17,337 nucleotides of DNA from Faecalibacterium sp. UBA1360 (GCA_002306375.1 DBRU01000118.1:1-17337), one strand, 5' to 3'. Positions 7,672 to 15,673 are shown, counted from the first letter of the stretch. Numbers and translations are program-made. The notes: generated by a model from the letters alone, not told the origin.

Positions 7672-8752
7672 CAGTTACGCCGACAACGGCGACGACGGCG
7701 TTTTTGCCTACGGCGGCAGGCTTGCCATCCGCCCGCCCTATCAGCGGGAATTTGTCTATAATAACGAACAGGCGGAGGCTGTGATCCAAACGGTGCTGAA
7801 AGGCTTTCCGCTGAATGTGATGTACTGGGTAAGGGTCGGAAATGACAGCTACGAGGTTTTGGACGGTCAGCAGAGAACCTTGTCCGTCATGCAATATCTG
7901 AAGCATCAGTTTTCTATCACTCTTGACGGAAAGAAATATTATTGGGATGCTCTGCCCGATGACAGGTATAACGCCATTATGAATTATGAGTTTATGGTCT
8001 ATATTTGTGAGGGTGAGGAGTCTGAAAAATTAGATTGGTTCAAAGTCGTCAATATCGCCGGGGAAAAGTTATCAGATCAGGAACTACGAAACTCTGTTTA
8101 CACCGGAGAGTGGCTTTCAGACGCAAAGCGGCATTTCTCAAAGCGTAATTGTGCTGCCAAGTTAATGTCAGACAAATACATAACGGGCGACCCCAACAGG
8201 CAAGAGCTTTTAGAAAAAGCGTTAAAAGGGATATGCGAGTATCAAGGCATTAAAGAAATCACAGAATATATGGCGCAGCACAAATCAGACTCCGATGCAG
8301 ACGAATTATGGCAATATTTTCAAGATGTTATTCATTGGGTAGAGAAAATTTTCCCAAAATACTTTTCGGACATGAAAGGTTTGGACTGGTGCTATCTCTA
8401 TAACACGTATCATGAGCGCGCCTATAATTCTTCGGTCATGAGCGCAGAGGTAAAACGCCTTCATGAAGATGATGAGGTACAAAAAACAAAAGGCATCTAC
8501 GAATTTCTGCTTTGCCGGGACACTGACCCATTTGCAGGCAGACTTCTCAATCTGCGGACATTTGACAAGCGGGATAAAATGGCCGCCTATAGCCGGCAAA
8601 ATGGAGTCTGCCCTGTCTGTGGCGAGCATTTTGAGTATGCCGAAATGGAAGGTGACCATATTAAACCGTGGAGCAAAGGCGGACAAACGACGCCCAACAA
8701 CTGCCAAATGCTTTGCAAATCTTGCAACGCAAAAAAGACAGACAAATATTAA
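7628..8752 (+). CDS. DUF262-HNH nuclease, probable restriction partner
   Basis: A 374-aa protein with an N-terminal DUF262 (ParB-like, GmrS-type) domain and a C-terminal HNH endonuclease domain. DUF262 hallmarks are RPPYQREFVY (35-44) and DGQQRTLS (79-86). The HNH domain has zinc-binding CPVC (328-331) and CKSC (363-366), the catalytic DH pair at 343-344 and the Asn residues of the N-N part near 357-358 and 367. Start is GTG at 7628, 7 nt after GAGGAGG. In known defence systems (GmrSD, SspE, BrxU) DUF262 proteins bind or hydrolyse nucleotides and sense DNA modification, while HNH cuts DNA. Beside a methyltransferase it should be the restriction arm, either blocked by or dependent on the modification; the sequence does not tell which. 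Base composition matches the methyltransferase and is unlike the flanks. It ends before a strong terminator. Confidence 0.88.
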   Translation: MKIEPKQIKIREVFDSYADNGDDGVFAYGGRLAIRPPYQREFVYNNEQAEAVIQTVLKGFPLNVMYWVRVGNDSYEVLDGQQRTLSVMQYLKHQFSITLDGKKYYWDALPDDRYNAIMNYEFMVYICEGEESEKLDWFKVVNIAGEKLSDQELRNSVYTGEWLSDAKRHFSKRNCAAKLMSDKYITGDPNRQELLEKALKGICEYQGIKEITEYMAQHKSDSDADELWQYFQDVIHWVEKIFPKYFSDMKGLDWCYLYNTYHERAYNSSVMSAEVKRLHEDDEVQKTKGIYEFLLCRDTDPFAGRLLNLRTFDKRDKMAAYSRQNGVCPVCGEHFEYAEMEGDHIKPWSKGGQTTPNNCQMLCKSCNAKKTDKY

Positions 8753-8789
8753 GTCAGATTTATATTTACATATTTAGTAACTAGGGCAG

Positions 8790-8839
8790 AAAAAACCGTC
8801 AAGGACACCATTCGCGCTCCATGTCCTTGACGGCTTTTT
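8790..8839. terminator. Strong bidirectional terminator between convergent operons
   Basis: A perfect 12-bp stem (CCGTCAAGGACA 8796-8807 with 8822-8833) has an A6 run on its left (8790-8795) and a T5 run on its right (8835-8839). It can therefore stop both the plus-strand nuclease operon and the minus-strand VTC operon. The rest of the 207-nt gap to 8959 holds only a weaker 7-bp hairpin (8849-8872) and no gene I can support. Confidence 0.92.
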
Positions 8840-8959
8840 CTTGTCTTTTCGGTTTGGTAACAGAAAAACCGAGCGAGAAGTTTTTACCCTCTTACCCTGT
8901 TTTCGTTATTTGTTGCTACTGTTATATGGTAGTTCTTCCAAGGGGCGGCTTTTCCGTTT

Positions 8960-9673
8960 TCAGTACAGCATTTCCCGGGCGGCGCCGTATTTGCTGATGC
9001 TCATGCTCTGGGCGCACACGCTGGACAGCGCCCGGCGCATATAGGCGGGCAGGTAGCGGTCGTACTTGACCTCCAGGATCACGGCCCGGTCCGAATGTAC
9101 CCCCACCATGGGCACGCCGGGGTCAAACAGGGCGCTGCTTTTGGCGGCGCGGACGTGCTCGTCCAGGGTGATGCGCACCCGCTCCACCGGCATGGTCCAG
9201 GCCGTGCGCTCGTAGTCGATGAGGGCGGCCGGGCGGCGCAGTTCCCGGGCAAAATTCAGCCAGATGCGGCGGGCCTCGGCGCCGGCGTCGGCAAACAGGG
9301 GGCCGGTATCCCCCTCGATCAGGCGCCGGGCGTCGGCGCGGCTCATCCACACCCCCGTCTTGTGAGAGTAGGAACCGCTTTTCTCCTTGACTTCCAGCCG
9401 CACACGGCGGGCGGAAGTATCGTACAGGCGCAGGCGGACCTTTCGGCGCTCGCTGACGCCCAGGACCTTGTCGGTATAGTCGGCGGCGTCGGTGGTGTCG
9501 AAGTACAGGCTGCGGATGAAGTAGGCCCCGGCCAGCGAATGGCTGTCCCGGCACAGCAGGGCGTCCAGCAGCCCCCGCGTATACAGGGCCTCGGCCGGGG
9601 ACAGCAGGAACTTCTCTTCATGGCGGTCCACAGCCAGCACGCCCGGGCCCGCCGGACGGGTGTCAGGCTTCAT
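8960..9673 (-). CDS. VTC-domain polyphosphate polymerase-like protein
   Basis: A 237-aa soluble protein of the VTC family, the tunnel-fold domain that in yeast Vtc4 makes inorganic polyphosphate from ATP. The expected basic and acidic tunnel strands are visible in order: RHEEKF (17-22), RSLYFDT (54-60), ERRKVRLRLY (75-84), LEVKEK (93-98), LIDYER (151-156), RITLDE (167-172) and ILEVKYD (199-205). Start ATG at 9673 has GGGAGG 9 nt upstream and overlaps the end of the CotH gene by 11 nt, so it is the last gene of a coupled three-gene operon. There is no SPX domain or TM segment; membrane attachment may come from the DUF4956 partner (inference). Actual polyphosphate synthesis is unproven for such bacterial proteins in general; other triphosphate-tunnel activities are possible. 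Confidence 0.88.
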   Translation of the reverse strand: MKPDTRPAGPGVLAVDRHEEKFLLSPAEALYTRGLLDALLCRDSHSLAGAYFIRSLYFDTTDAADYTDKVLGVSERRKVRLRLYDTSARRVRLEVKEKSGSYSHKTGVWMSRADARRLIEGDTGPLFADAGAEARRIWLNFARELRRPAALIDYERTAWTMPVERVRITLDEHVRAAKSSALFDPGVPMVGVHSDRAVILEVKYDRYLPAYMRRALSSVCAQSMSISKYGAAREMLY

Positions 9674-11891
9674 CTTCGCTCGCCTCCCTCAGGTATTGAT
9701 CCAGATACTCCAACATGATCCCGGCCCGGCGGGAGAAATAGTCCCGGACCGTGTCCACATCCCGCTGCCACTGCTCCGTCGTGCGCTGCCAGGCTTCGAC
9801 CTCAAAGTCCAGGGCCCGGGCCAGGGACGCCAGGGCCGTGGTGTCCACCCGCTGGCGCGCCAGGTCCCGGCCGATCTCGGGGGCCAGCCGGTCCGCCCAG
9901 GCCTCAAAGGCGGGCAGAATGTTTTCCGGCGCATAGAGGGTGGTCATTTCCTGGGTGAATTCCCGGGCAAAACGGTCCCGGAAGTCGGGATTCTGCCACA
10001 GCTTCTGGAACAGGTTGTCCACCACCGAATACCAGGGCGAATACTCCCGCGCGGCGAAGGAGAAATCCTCGGTGAGAAGGTAGGCGAAGGGGTCCGCCTC
10101 CACGTCGATGAGGGTGCAGTCCAGGTCGTTGAGCAAAAACCGCCAGCGCCCGTCGGCGTAGGGATTGTCCGGGTCGACGGTAGCGCTTTTCCACAAAATG
10201 GAGTTGTTGCCGCCGTTATACAGCCCGTCGGAATTGTAGACATACATCTGGGCGATGACGTAGCGGATGTATTCGTCGATGTCCAGGTTCGCTTCGGCCC
10301 AGGCCATGCCCTCGGGGGTGGTGGCGTCCAGCTCATCCACCCCCAGGCCGAAGGCGATCTTTTCGGGCTGGGCGGTCTCGTCGTCGGTGGTGCCCGGGCA
10401 GATCAGGTCTTTTTCCTTGATGCCGTAATGGCGCAGGAAGAAATCGGCGTTCTTGCTTTCCCGGATCGTATACACGCCCCAGTATTCGTCCTGCAAAAAC
10501 AGCACCACGGGCTCGTTGAACTGGGTACCGACATCCTGGTCATAGAGGTAGTTGGACAAAAACGCGTCCTGGTGCAGCGCAGGGTACACCGTTCCGTTGC
10601 CGCTGCCCCGCAGCACCAGGGTGTCCAGGGCGTCGCCCCCCGGTGCGGCGGCCAGGAAATCGCTTTCGGCGTCGTCCTGCAGCTTCAGGTGCAGGTTCTT
10701 GAGCAGCTCGCCCTGGCGGCTCCACCCGCCCGAGACCCGCACCGTGGTCTGCGCGCTCCAGTGGTCGTCCCCGTCCAGGATCTGAAGGCGGGCGTCCACC
10801 TTTTCGTTGCCGTTGAAGTTGCCCAGCACCTGGTCGCTGTCATACTTGCGCAGGGTGTAGTAGGTCTCGCCGGGCAGGTAGATGCCCTCGGCCCCGAACA
10901 GGTCGTCGGCTTCGGCCGTCAGGCTGACCACCGGCAGGGTGAAAGGCTCCACCCCCACCCAGTAGGTGCGGGTGAACACCTGGTCCCCCAGCACCCCGTC
11001 CTTGTACAGGCGGGCCGTGACGGTGGTGGCCTTGTCCACAGGGTCGGGGGCGTAGCGGTAGGCATAGTTCAGCAGCCAGTTTTCGTCCTGCAAAATGCTG
11101 GGCAGGCTGACATAGCGGTTCGGCTCCCCCACCCGGCTCCCGATGGAAATGGGCCCCGTGTAGGGCGTGCTGCCCACGGTGGGCAGGCTGCCGTCCAGCG
11201 TATACAGGATCAGGGCGTCCGCGTCGCCGGTGGTAAGGGTCAAAGAGAAGTCCTCGTCATAAAAGCCGGCCTGGGCGGAAAATTCGATCTGGCCCAGATC
11301 GGCGTCGGGCACCGTCTCCTCAAGGAAGTCGGTGGCGTTGGCGCGGCCGGGGGTGGGGGCCGTGAGCACGCCCACACGGCTCACGTCGCCGCCCAGGCGA
11401 CCGTAGCTCAGGTCGTATTCCTGACTGCCGTAGGACAGTTCGTCCACCGTGGTCCCGTCGGGCGCGGTCAGCACCAGGGTCTCGCCCCCGCGGGACAGGC
11501 GGAAGGCCGCGTGCAGGTTGGCGTTCGCGTCCAGGCCGCTGTCGCCGTCGGCAAAGATCAGCAGGATGTTGTTGGCGCCGGCGGACAGGGTGGTGCCTTC
11601 GGGAAAGGTCCACTTGAAGGGGTCGTCCGGGTCGTCGCTGAGCCCCCAGTCGTCCAGCACCACGTCGGTGTCGGTCAGGTTGATGAGCTCGACCCAGTCC
11701 TCGGCCTCGCCGTCGGCGTCGGTCAGGCCGGTCAGGTTCTTGGCGCACAGCTCGTTGATGTACACCCCGTCGGGCAGTTCGCCCGGGTCGGGACGTTCGG
11801 CCAGACGGCCCAGAGCCGCCGCCGCCAGCGCCGCTGCCAGCGCCAGCGGCAGCGCGACCCGCAGGATGCGCTTGCACAGGGGCGTGATCAT
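9663..11891 (-). CDS. Secreted lamin-tail / CotH-kinase family protein
   Basis: A 742-aa protein with an N-terminal signal or anchor segment (residues 1-28: basic start, then an Ala/Leu-rich stretch, no lipobox), a lamin-tail domain (about 40-190; VYINELCAKN and WVELINLTD are typical), a chitobiase C-terminal-like beta domain (about 220-290; LYTLDGSLPTVGSTPYTGPI) and a CotH kinase domain (about 310-665). CotH features include DLFGAEGIYLPG, YWGVYTIRESKNADFF and the acidic LNDLDCTL. CotH of Bacillus phosphorylates spore-coat proteins; this exported form would act on surface or secreted proteins (inference). ATG at 11891 overlaps the stop of the DUF4956 gene as ATGA, so translation is coupled; the longer frame up to 11945 is rejected. 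The DUF4956, CotH and VTC genes recur together in Firmicutes, suggesting one pathway. Confidence 0.9.
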   Translation of the reverse strand: MITPLCKRILRVALPLALAAALAAAALGRLAERPDPGELPDGVYINELCAKNLTGLTDADGEAEDWVELINLTDTDVVLDDWGLSDDPDDPFKWTFPEGTTLSAGANNILLIFADGDSGLDANANLHAAFRLSRGGETLVLTAPDGTTVDELSYGSQEYDLSYGRLGGDVSRVGVLTAPTPGRANATDFLEETVPDADLGQIEFSAQAGFYDEDFSLTLTTGDADALILYTLDGSLPTVGSTPYTGPISIGSRVGEPNRYVSLPSILQDENWLLNYAYRYAPDPVDKATTVTARLYKDGVLGDQVFTRTYWVGVEPFTLPVVSLTAEADDLFGAEGIYLPGETYYTLRKYDSDQVLGNFNGNEKVDARLQILDGDDHWSAQTTVRVSGGWSRQGELLKNLHLKLQDDAESDFLAAAPGGDALDTLVLRGSGNGTVYPALHQDAFLSNYLYDQDVGTQFNEPVVLFLQDEYWGVYTIRESKNADFFLRHYGIKEKDLICPGTTDDETAQPEKIAFGLGVDELDATTPEGMAWAEANLDIDEYIRYVIAQMYVYNSDGLYNGGNNSILWKSATVDPDNPYADGRWRFLLNDLDCTLIDVEADPFAYLLTEDFSFAAREYSPWYSVVDNLFQKLWQNPDFRDRFAREFTQEMTTLYAPENILPAFEAWADRLAPEIGRDLARQRVDTTALASLARALDFEVEAWQRTTEQWQRDVDTVRDYFSRRAGIMLEYLDQYLREASEDEA

Positions 11892-12562
11892 CCGATGCTT
11901 TCCCCGCTGTAGCTTACCAGGTTCACGCTGTCCACGCCGGGGCAAGCGCGCACGGCGTCCACCAGGGCGTTTTCCTGTTTGGGACGCAGGCGCAGTTCAA
12001 AGGTGGCCTCCTGCCCGGCGGCGCTCAGGTTGCGCATGCGCAGCTTGACAGCCTTGGAACAGCCCCGCACGGCCCCCTGCACGGCACCCAGGTCCAGGGA
12101 ATCGGCCCCGCCCCGCACCACCAGCAGGTAACTGGCGGAGTCGTACAGGTCCAGGCAGGCCAAAAACAGCACCACGGCGATGAGCGCGCTGCCCAGCACC
12201 CCGGCCAGATAAAACTCGCTGCCGCAGGCCAGGCCGATGCACACGGCCCAGAACAGGAAGGCGATGTCCCGGGGTTCCTTGATGGCCGTGCGGAAGCGGA
12301 TGATGGACAGGCTGCCCACCATGCCCAGGCTCAAAGCCAGGTTGGTGCCGATGATCATCATGACGATGGTGGTGATCAGGGCCACCAGCAGCAGGGTCAG
12401 GTTGAAATTTTTGGAATAGAGGGTGCCCCGGTAGGTGGCGCGGTACACCACGCACATCAGCACCCCCAGCACCACCGCCGCCAGAAGGGCGAAGGCGATC
12501 TGGGCGGTGGAAACGCCGGTGTTGGTCTCCAGCAGATATTCCAGGATTTGCCGTTTGCTCAT
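11888..12562 (-). CDS. DUF4956 membrane protein
   Basis: A 224-aa membrane protein of the DUF4956 family. Four TM segments are visible at about 20-40, 54-74, 100-118 and 120-140, with the family's highly conserved loop GMVGSLSIIRFRTAIKEPRD (80-99). A cytoplasmic C-terminal domain of about 75 residues looks like a small alpha/beta ferredoxin-type fold. ATG at 12562 follows GGAGGA (12571-12576); an upstream start at 12676 would lie inside the structured leader and has no ribosome site. It is the first gene of the operon with CotH and VTC genes. Function is unknown; the layout is reminiscent of MgtC-type proteins, and it could anchor or regulate the VTC enzyme (inference). Confidence 0.88.
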   Translation of the reverse strand: MSKRQILEYLLETNTGVSTAQIAFALLAAVVLGVLMCVVYRATYRGTLYSKNFNLTLLLVALITTIVMMIIGTNLALSLGMVGSLSIIRFRTAIKEPRDIAFLFWAVCIGLACGSEFYLAGVLGSALIAVVLFLACLDLYDSASYLLVVRGGADSLDLGAVQGAVRGCSKAVKLRMRNLSAAGQEATFELRLRPKQENALVDAVRACPGVDSVNLVSYSGESIG

Positions 12563-12576
12563 TTTGCTGTTCCTCC

Positions 12577-12799
12577 GTTCAAAACGAAACCGACATAAGC
12601 GCGAGCGACATAAGAAAACAAAGGTCCTGCAAGAACTGCGAAGCATCGCAAAATCGCTGCAAAGCGGCAGATGCAAGGCAGAGGGGCGAAGCGCTCCTTG
12701 GTGGAACGCAAGACCCGATAACGCAGCAGATGCCGCTTTGCAGTCAGATTTTTGCGGCTTTGCTTTCTTATGGAACCGCGCAGAAGCGCGAGCGGTCTG
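12577..12799 (-). promoter_or_regulatory. Long inverted-repeat 5' leader of the DUF4956-CotH-VTC operon
   Basis: Between the promoter and the ribosome site lie about 223 nt without a gene. They contain nested inverted repeats: CATAAGAAAACAAA (12609-12622) against 12759-12772 (14 bp, one wobble in the RNA) and CTGCAAAGCGGCA (12657-12669) against 12731-12743 (13 bp, perfect), with a smaller hairpin in the 61-nt apical region. The transcript could fold into one long rod. It also holds direct repeats (CGACATAAG at 12591-12599 and 12606-12614; AAGCGCGAGCG at 12597-12607 and 12784-12794). It matches no riboswitch class I recognise. The 11-bp direct repeats around the palindrome also fit a MITE-like insertion. 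Confidence 0.6.
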
Positions 12800-12805
12800 T
12801 TGCTT

Positions 12806-12834
12806 ATTATATCATGTTCTGCAAGGTTCGACAA
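12806..12834 (-). promoter_or_regulatory. Promoter of the DUF4956-CotH-VTC operon
   Basis: On the minus strand: -35 TTGTCG (12829-12834), 17-nt spacer, and a perfect -10 TATAAT (12806-12811). The start would be near 12799, leaving a leader of about 237 nt before the first codon. The region from 12835 to 12894 holds no further feature I can support. Confidence 0.8.
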
Positions 12835-12894
12835 TTGATGACTTTCCCCAACCGGGAGCGCCTATTCTTCCGATCTTGGCGGATTTTTGCATGC

Positions 12895-12920
12895 AAAAGC
12901 CCCCGCCGGGCAGGCGGGGG
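12895..12920 (-). terminator. Terminator of the polysaccharide operon
   Basis: An 8-bp all-GC stem (12900-12907 with 12913-12920) with a 5-nt loop is followed on the minus strand by TTTT (12895-12898). It lies 15 nt after the stop codon of the GT-C-like gene and separates that operon from the DUF4956 promoter. Confidence 0.85.
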
Positions 12921-12935
12921 ACGAAAAACATCGGT

Positions 12936-14699
12936 TCAGGTCAGGGGGATGTAGCAAAGGGTCCTCTGTTCGCTTTCCAGCACGGCGTCGGCGCCGGCAG
13001 CCTGGCACAGGGCCTGTTCCAGGGCCAGGGCCTCCTCTTCCTCGTAGCCGTCCCGGTCCAGGTAGATGCCCGCAAAGCCTTGGGCCCGCAGTTCCGCCAC
13101 CATCGCTTCCGGGTCCAGTTCGCTGGTGGCCTGGTTCCACACATCGTTTTCACTGCCCACGCCGGCCCCGTAGCTCCAGCGCAATGTGTCGGAGTGCAGC
13201 ATGCCCCGGTACAGGGTGTAGTCGGCCATCTTATTCACCGAGCCGTTTTCAAAGGACTTCATATAGGGCAGCTGGTAGATCATGGCCCCTTCCCCGGCCT
13301 GGGCCTCGATGGCCCCGACAAAAGCGGCGTCGCTGGCCCAGGTGGCCTGGACCGAGTCATAGTCGGGGCGGAAAAAGCCCTGCTGCTCCCAATAGGCATA
13401 GACGAACAGCAGGGCCATGGCCGCCGCCGCGACAGCCAGCTTTTTGCCCCGAAGCCGGCGCAGGATCTCTTCGCCGCACAGGATCATGGCCAAAATGCAC
13501 ACAAAGGCAATGTACGGGCTGATGCGGGTGTGACCGCGGATCATACGCACCGCAATGGTGACCAGCGCCCCAAACCCGGAAATGGTGCCCATCAATACGG
13601 CGGCCAGGTTCAGCCGCGCCAGCAGCCAAAGGCGGCCCTCCAGGGCCGGGCGCTTTTCCCACCGAATGGCGGAAAACAGCACCACAAGCAGCACCAGAAA
13701 ACCGATCACCCCGATGACGCCCAAGTAACCGGCGGCGTTCTCGTTGAACATGATGCCTTCATCTTTGGCAAGGGTGCTGCGGTATTTGGTGATGAGGGCG
13801 GCGATCTTGCCCACGCCGTACCCGTTGGGGGAAAGCAGCAGGCTGCTGATGCGCATGCCGTAAATATCACCGCCGATGGTGCCGCGCACAGCCCCGGAGG
13901 TGACCGAACTGCCGGCGCCCACAAGCACCCCGATGACCGCCGGCACAAAGGCCACGGCCAGCCAGGCAGCGATCTCGCCCACGGTGACCAGCGGGGCCAG
14001 CAGGGCTTTGAGGCTGCGGTCCCGCAAAAGCAGGCACAGCGCCGCCACGCACATCAGAAAACATCCGTAGAAAGGATAATAGACCATGCCGTTGTTGGCG
14101 ATGAGCCAGGCAAACAGCAAAGACAGCCAGTTGCGCTTATATCGGAAAAAGCCCTTGCCGGGTCGGTTGAAGCGGTCGTCCTCCACACACCAGAAGCACA
14201 AGAGCACCACCAGCGGCACGCATTCGCAGGCAGCCAGGCCCATATGCCCGGACAGCCGCTGCTGCACATAGGGGCACAGGCCGAACACCACAGCCCCCGC
14301 CGCCGACAGTACCCCGCGCGCCTCCAGCGCCCGGAACACGCAGTAGGCCGCAAGGGTGTTCAGCGGCGGGATGAGGAGCACATACAGGTTGAAGACCAGG
14401 GCAAAATTGTCGGTGAACAGCCCGCAGAACCAGACGAACAGGGTGTACAGCATGCTGTAATTGGCGCCGTAAGGGGACTCCGGCTCATAAAACGGCCAGC
14501 CGTTGAGCCCGCCGCCCTGCAGCGCCTCTTTTATGCTGTGCACGCCGCTGATGCCGTCGCCGCCGTAGAGCAGCGGCACCGACCAGTCCATCCGCGAAAG
14601 GCCGAAACACACATATTCGGCGCCCAGGCAGACCGCCAGGGCCACGGCCAGCCACAGCAGGAAGTCCGCCCCTTTGTTTTTTTGCAGTTTACTGAGCAT
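12936..14699 (-). CDS. Multi-TM GT-C-like glycosyltransferase or polysaccharide membrane protein
   Basis: A 587-aa integral membrane protein with about ten to twelve hydrophobic segments spread over residues 10-435 and a C-terminal extracytoplasmic domain of about 140 residues. The first outer loop has an acidic GGDGISGVH motif, where GT-C transferases place their catalytic or metal-binding acid. It is probably a lipid-linked-sugar-dependent transferase that decorates a cell-surface glycan outside the membrane. ATG at 14699 overlaps the stop of the GtrB-like gene as TGATG; a TTG one codon upstream is a less likely start. A GtrB-like enzyme followed by a large multi-TM partner matches the known Gtr arrangement, in which GtrB loads undecaprenyl phosphate and a GtrC-type protein transfers the sugar. 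The specific family is not recognised; a YfhO-like protein is an alternative. Confidence 0.75.
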   Translation of the reverse strand: MLSKLQKNKGADFLLWLAVALAVCLGAEYVCFGLSRMDWSVPLLYGGDGISGVHSIKEALQGGGLNGWPFYEPESPYGANYSMLYTLFVWFCGLFTDNFALVFNLYVLLIPPLNTLAAYCVFRALEARGVLSAAGAVVFGLCPYVQQRLSGHMGLAACECVPLVVLLCFWCVEDDRFNRPGKGFFRYKRNWLSLLFAWLIANNGMVYYPFYGCFLMCVAALCLLLRDRSLKALLAPLVTVGEIAAWLAVAFVPAVIGVLVGAGSSVTSGAVRGTIGGDIYGMRISSLLLSPNGYGVGKIAALITKYRSTLAKDEGIMFNENAAGYLGVIGVIGFLVLLVVLFSAIRWEKRPALEGRLWLLARLNLAAVLMGTISGFGALVTIAVRMIRGHTRISPYIAFVCILAMILCGEEILRRLRGKKLAVAAAAMALLFVYAYWEQQGFFRPDYDSVQATWASDAAFVGAIEAQAGEGAMIYQLPYMKSFENGSVNKMADYTLYRGMLHSDTLRWSYGAGVGSENDVWNQATSELDPEAMVAELRAQGFAGIYLDRDGYEEEEALALEQALCQAAGADAVLESEQRTLCYIPLT

Positions 14700-15673
14700 C
14701 AAAGCGCTTCACCGTCGCTTTCCCCGGGTGTCTGTTCAAAATTCAGGCGTTCTTCTTCCACCACCAGCGGGCGGTTCATGATGCGGGCGTTCATGGCCAT
14801 GATGTACTCGCCCAGAAAGCCCAGAAACGCCAGCTGCACGCCCCCCATGAAAAAGACCGCGATCATCGTGGGGGCATAGCCGGCGGCAAAGCTCTGCCAG
14901 GCCACCAGCTTGGCGATCAGGTAGAACAGCCCCAGCAAAAAGCTGATGAACGCCACGCCGAAGCCGAAGAATTCGGCCACACGCATGCCCACCTTGGTGT
15001 AGCTGGTAAAGCTGAGCATGGCGGCGTCGAACAGGCTGTACCAGTTGTTGTGGGTCTTGCCGGCCCGGCGGCGGGGCTGTTCGTATTCGATCTCTTTGCG
15101 CTCGGGGCCCAGTTCGGCCACGATGCCCCGGATGAAGGGGGTAGGGTCGTGCAGGTCCCGCAAGGTCTGGATGAAGCTGCGGTCATACAGCCCGAAGCCG
15201 GTGAACTGCTCGATCATTTCCACCGCGGACATCTTGCGGATGGTCTTGTAATAGCACCCGCGCAAAAAGTAGACCAGGCCGTTCTCTTTGCTTTTGGTCT
15301 TTTTGCCAATGACGATCTTGTACCCTTTTTCCCACTCGGCCACAAACCTGGGGATCATCTCCACCGGGTCCTGGAAGTCGGCGCAGATGGTCACCGTACA
15401 GTCGCCGCTGGTGTGGATCATGCCGTAATAGGGGCTGTTGAACTGGCCGAAATTCTTCGAGTTGAAGATGGCCCGCACATGCTTGTCCTCGGCGCAGATG
15501 CCGCGGATGATGGCGCGGGTGTTGTCCTGGCTTTTGTTGTCGATGAAGAGGATCTCGTAGTCATACTGGGGCAGGCTCTTTTTCAGCTCGTCCCGCACCG
15601 CCTCGTAGATGGGGCGGGCGTTCTCTTCCTCGTTGTAGGTCGGGATCATCACCGAGATCACTTTTTTAGCCAT
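14699..15673 (-). CDS. GtrB-like family 2 glycosyltransferase
   Basis: A 324-aa enzyme with an N-terminal GT-A domain (about 5-220) and two C-terminal TM segments (about 233-257 and 268-292), the layout of GtrB/DPM1-type polyprenyl-phosphate sugar transferases. Visible motifs are the nucleotide-binding start VMIPTYNEEEN (8-18), IDNKSQDNT (44-52), the N-F-G-Q stretch (74-77) and the acidic metal-binding CADFQDP (97-103). It should move a sugar from a nucleotide donor to undecaprenyl phosphate on the inner face of the membrane. ATG at 15673 overlaps the upstream SDR gene by 8 nt and its stop overlaps the GT-C-like gene, so three genes are tightly coupled. The sugar is unknown. Confidence 0.88.
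   Translation of the reverse strand: MAKKVISVMIPTYNEEENARPIYEAVRDELKKSLPQYDYEILFIDNKSQDNTRAIIRGICAEDKHVRAIFNSKNFGQFNSPYYGMIHTSGDCTVTICADFQDPVEMIPRFVAEWEKGYKIVIGKKTKSKENGLVYFLRGCYYKTIRKMSAVEMIEQFTGFGLYDRSFIQTLRDLHDPTPFIRGIVAELGPERKEIEYEQPRRRAGKTHNNWYSLFDAAMLSFTSYTKVGMRVAEFFGFGVAFISFLLGLFYLIAKLVAWQSFAAGYAPTMIAVFFMGGVQLAFLGFLGEYIMAMNARIMNRPLVVEEERLNFEQTPGESDGEAL

Noticed and set aside
5719..8952. Attachment-site-like repeats at the island edges (AAAGGGCGGC near 5739, AAGGGGCGGC near 8940)
   Set aside because: The match is short and imperfect, and no integrase is present.
8841..9044. 67-aa plus-strand open frame after the bidirectional terminator
   Set aside because: Overlaps the end of the VTC gene, has no ribosome site and no family likeness.
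9660..11912. 750-aa plus-strand open frame opposite the CotH gene
   Set aside because: Shadow; the minus strand shows signal segment, lamin-tail and CotH domains and ATGA coupling.
12435..14879. 814-aa plus-strand open frame across the structured leader and the GT-C-like gene
   Set aside because: Runs through a promoter, a terminator and parts of three minus-strand genes; no domain; shadow composition.
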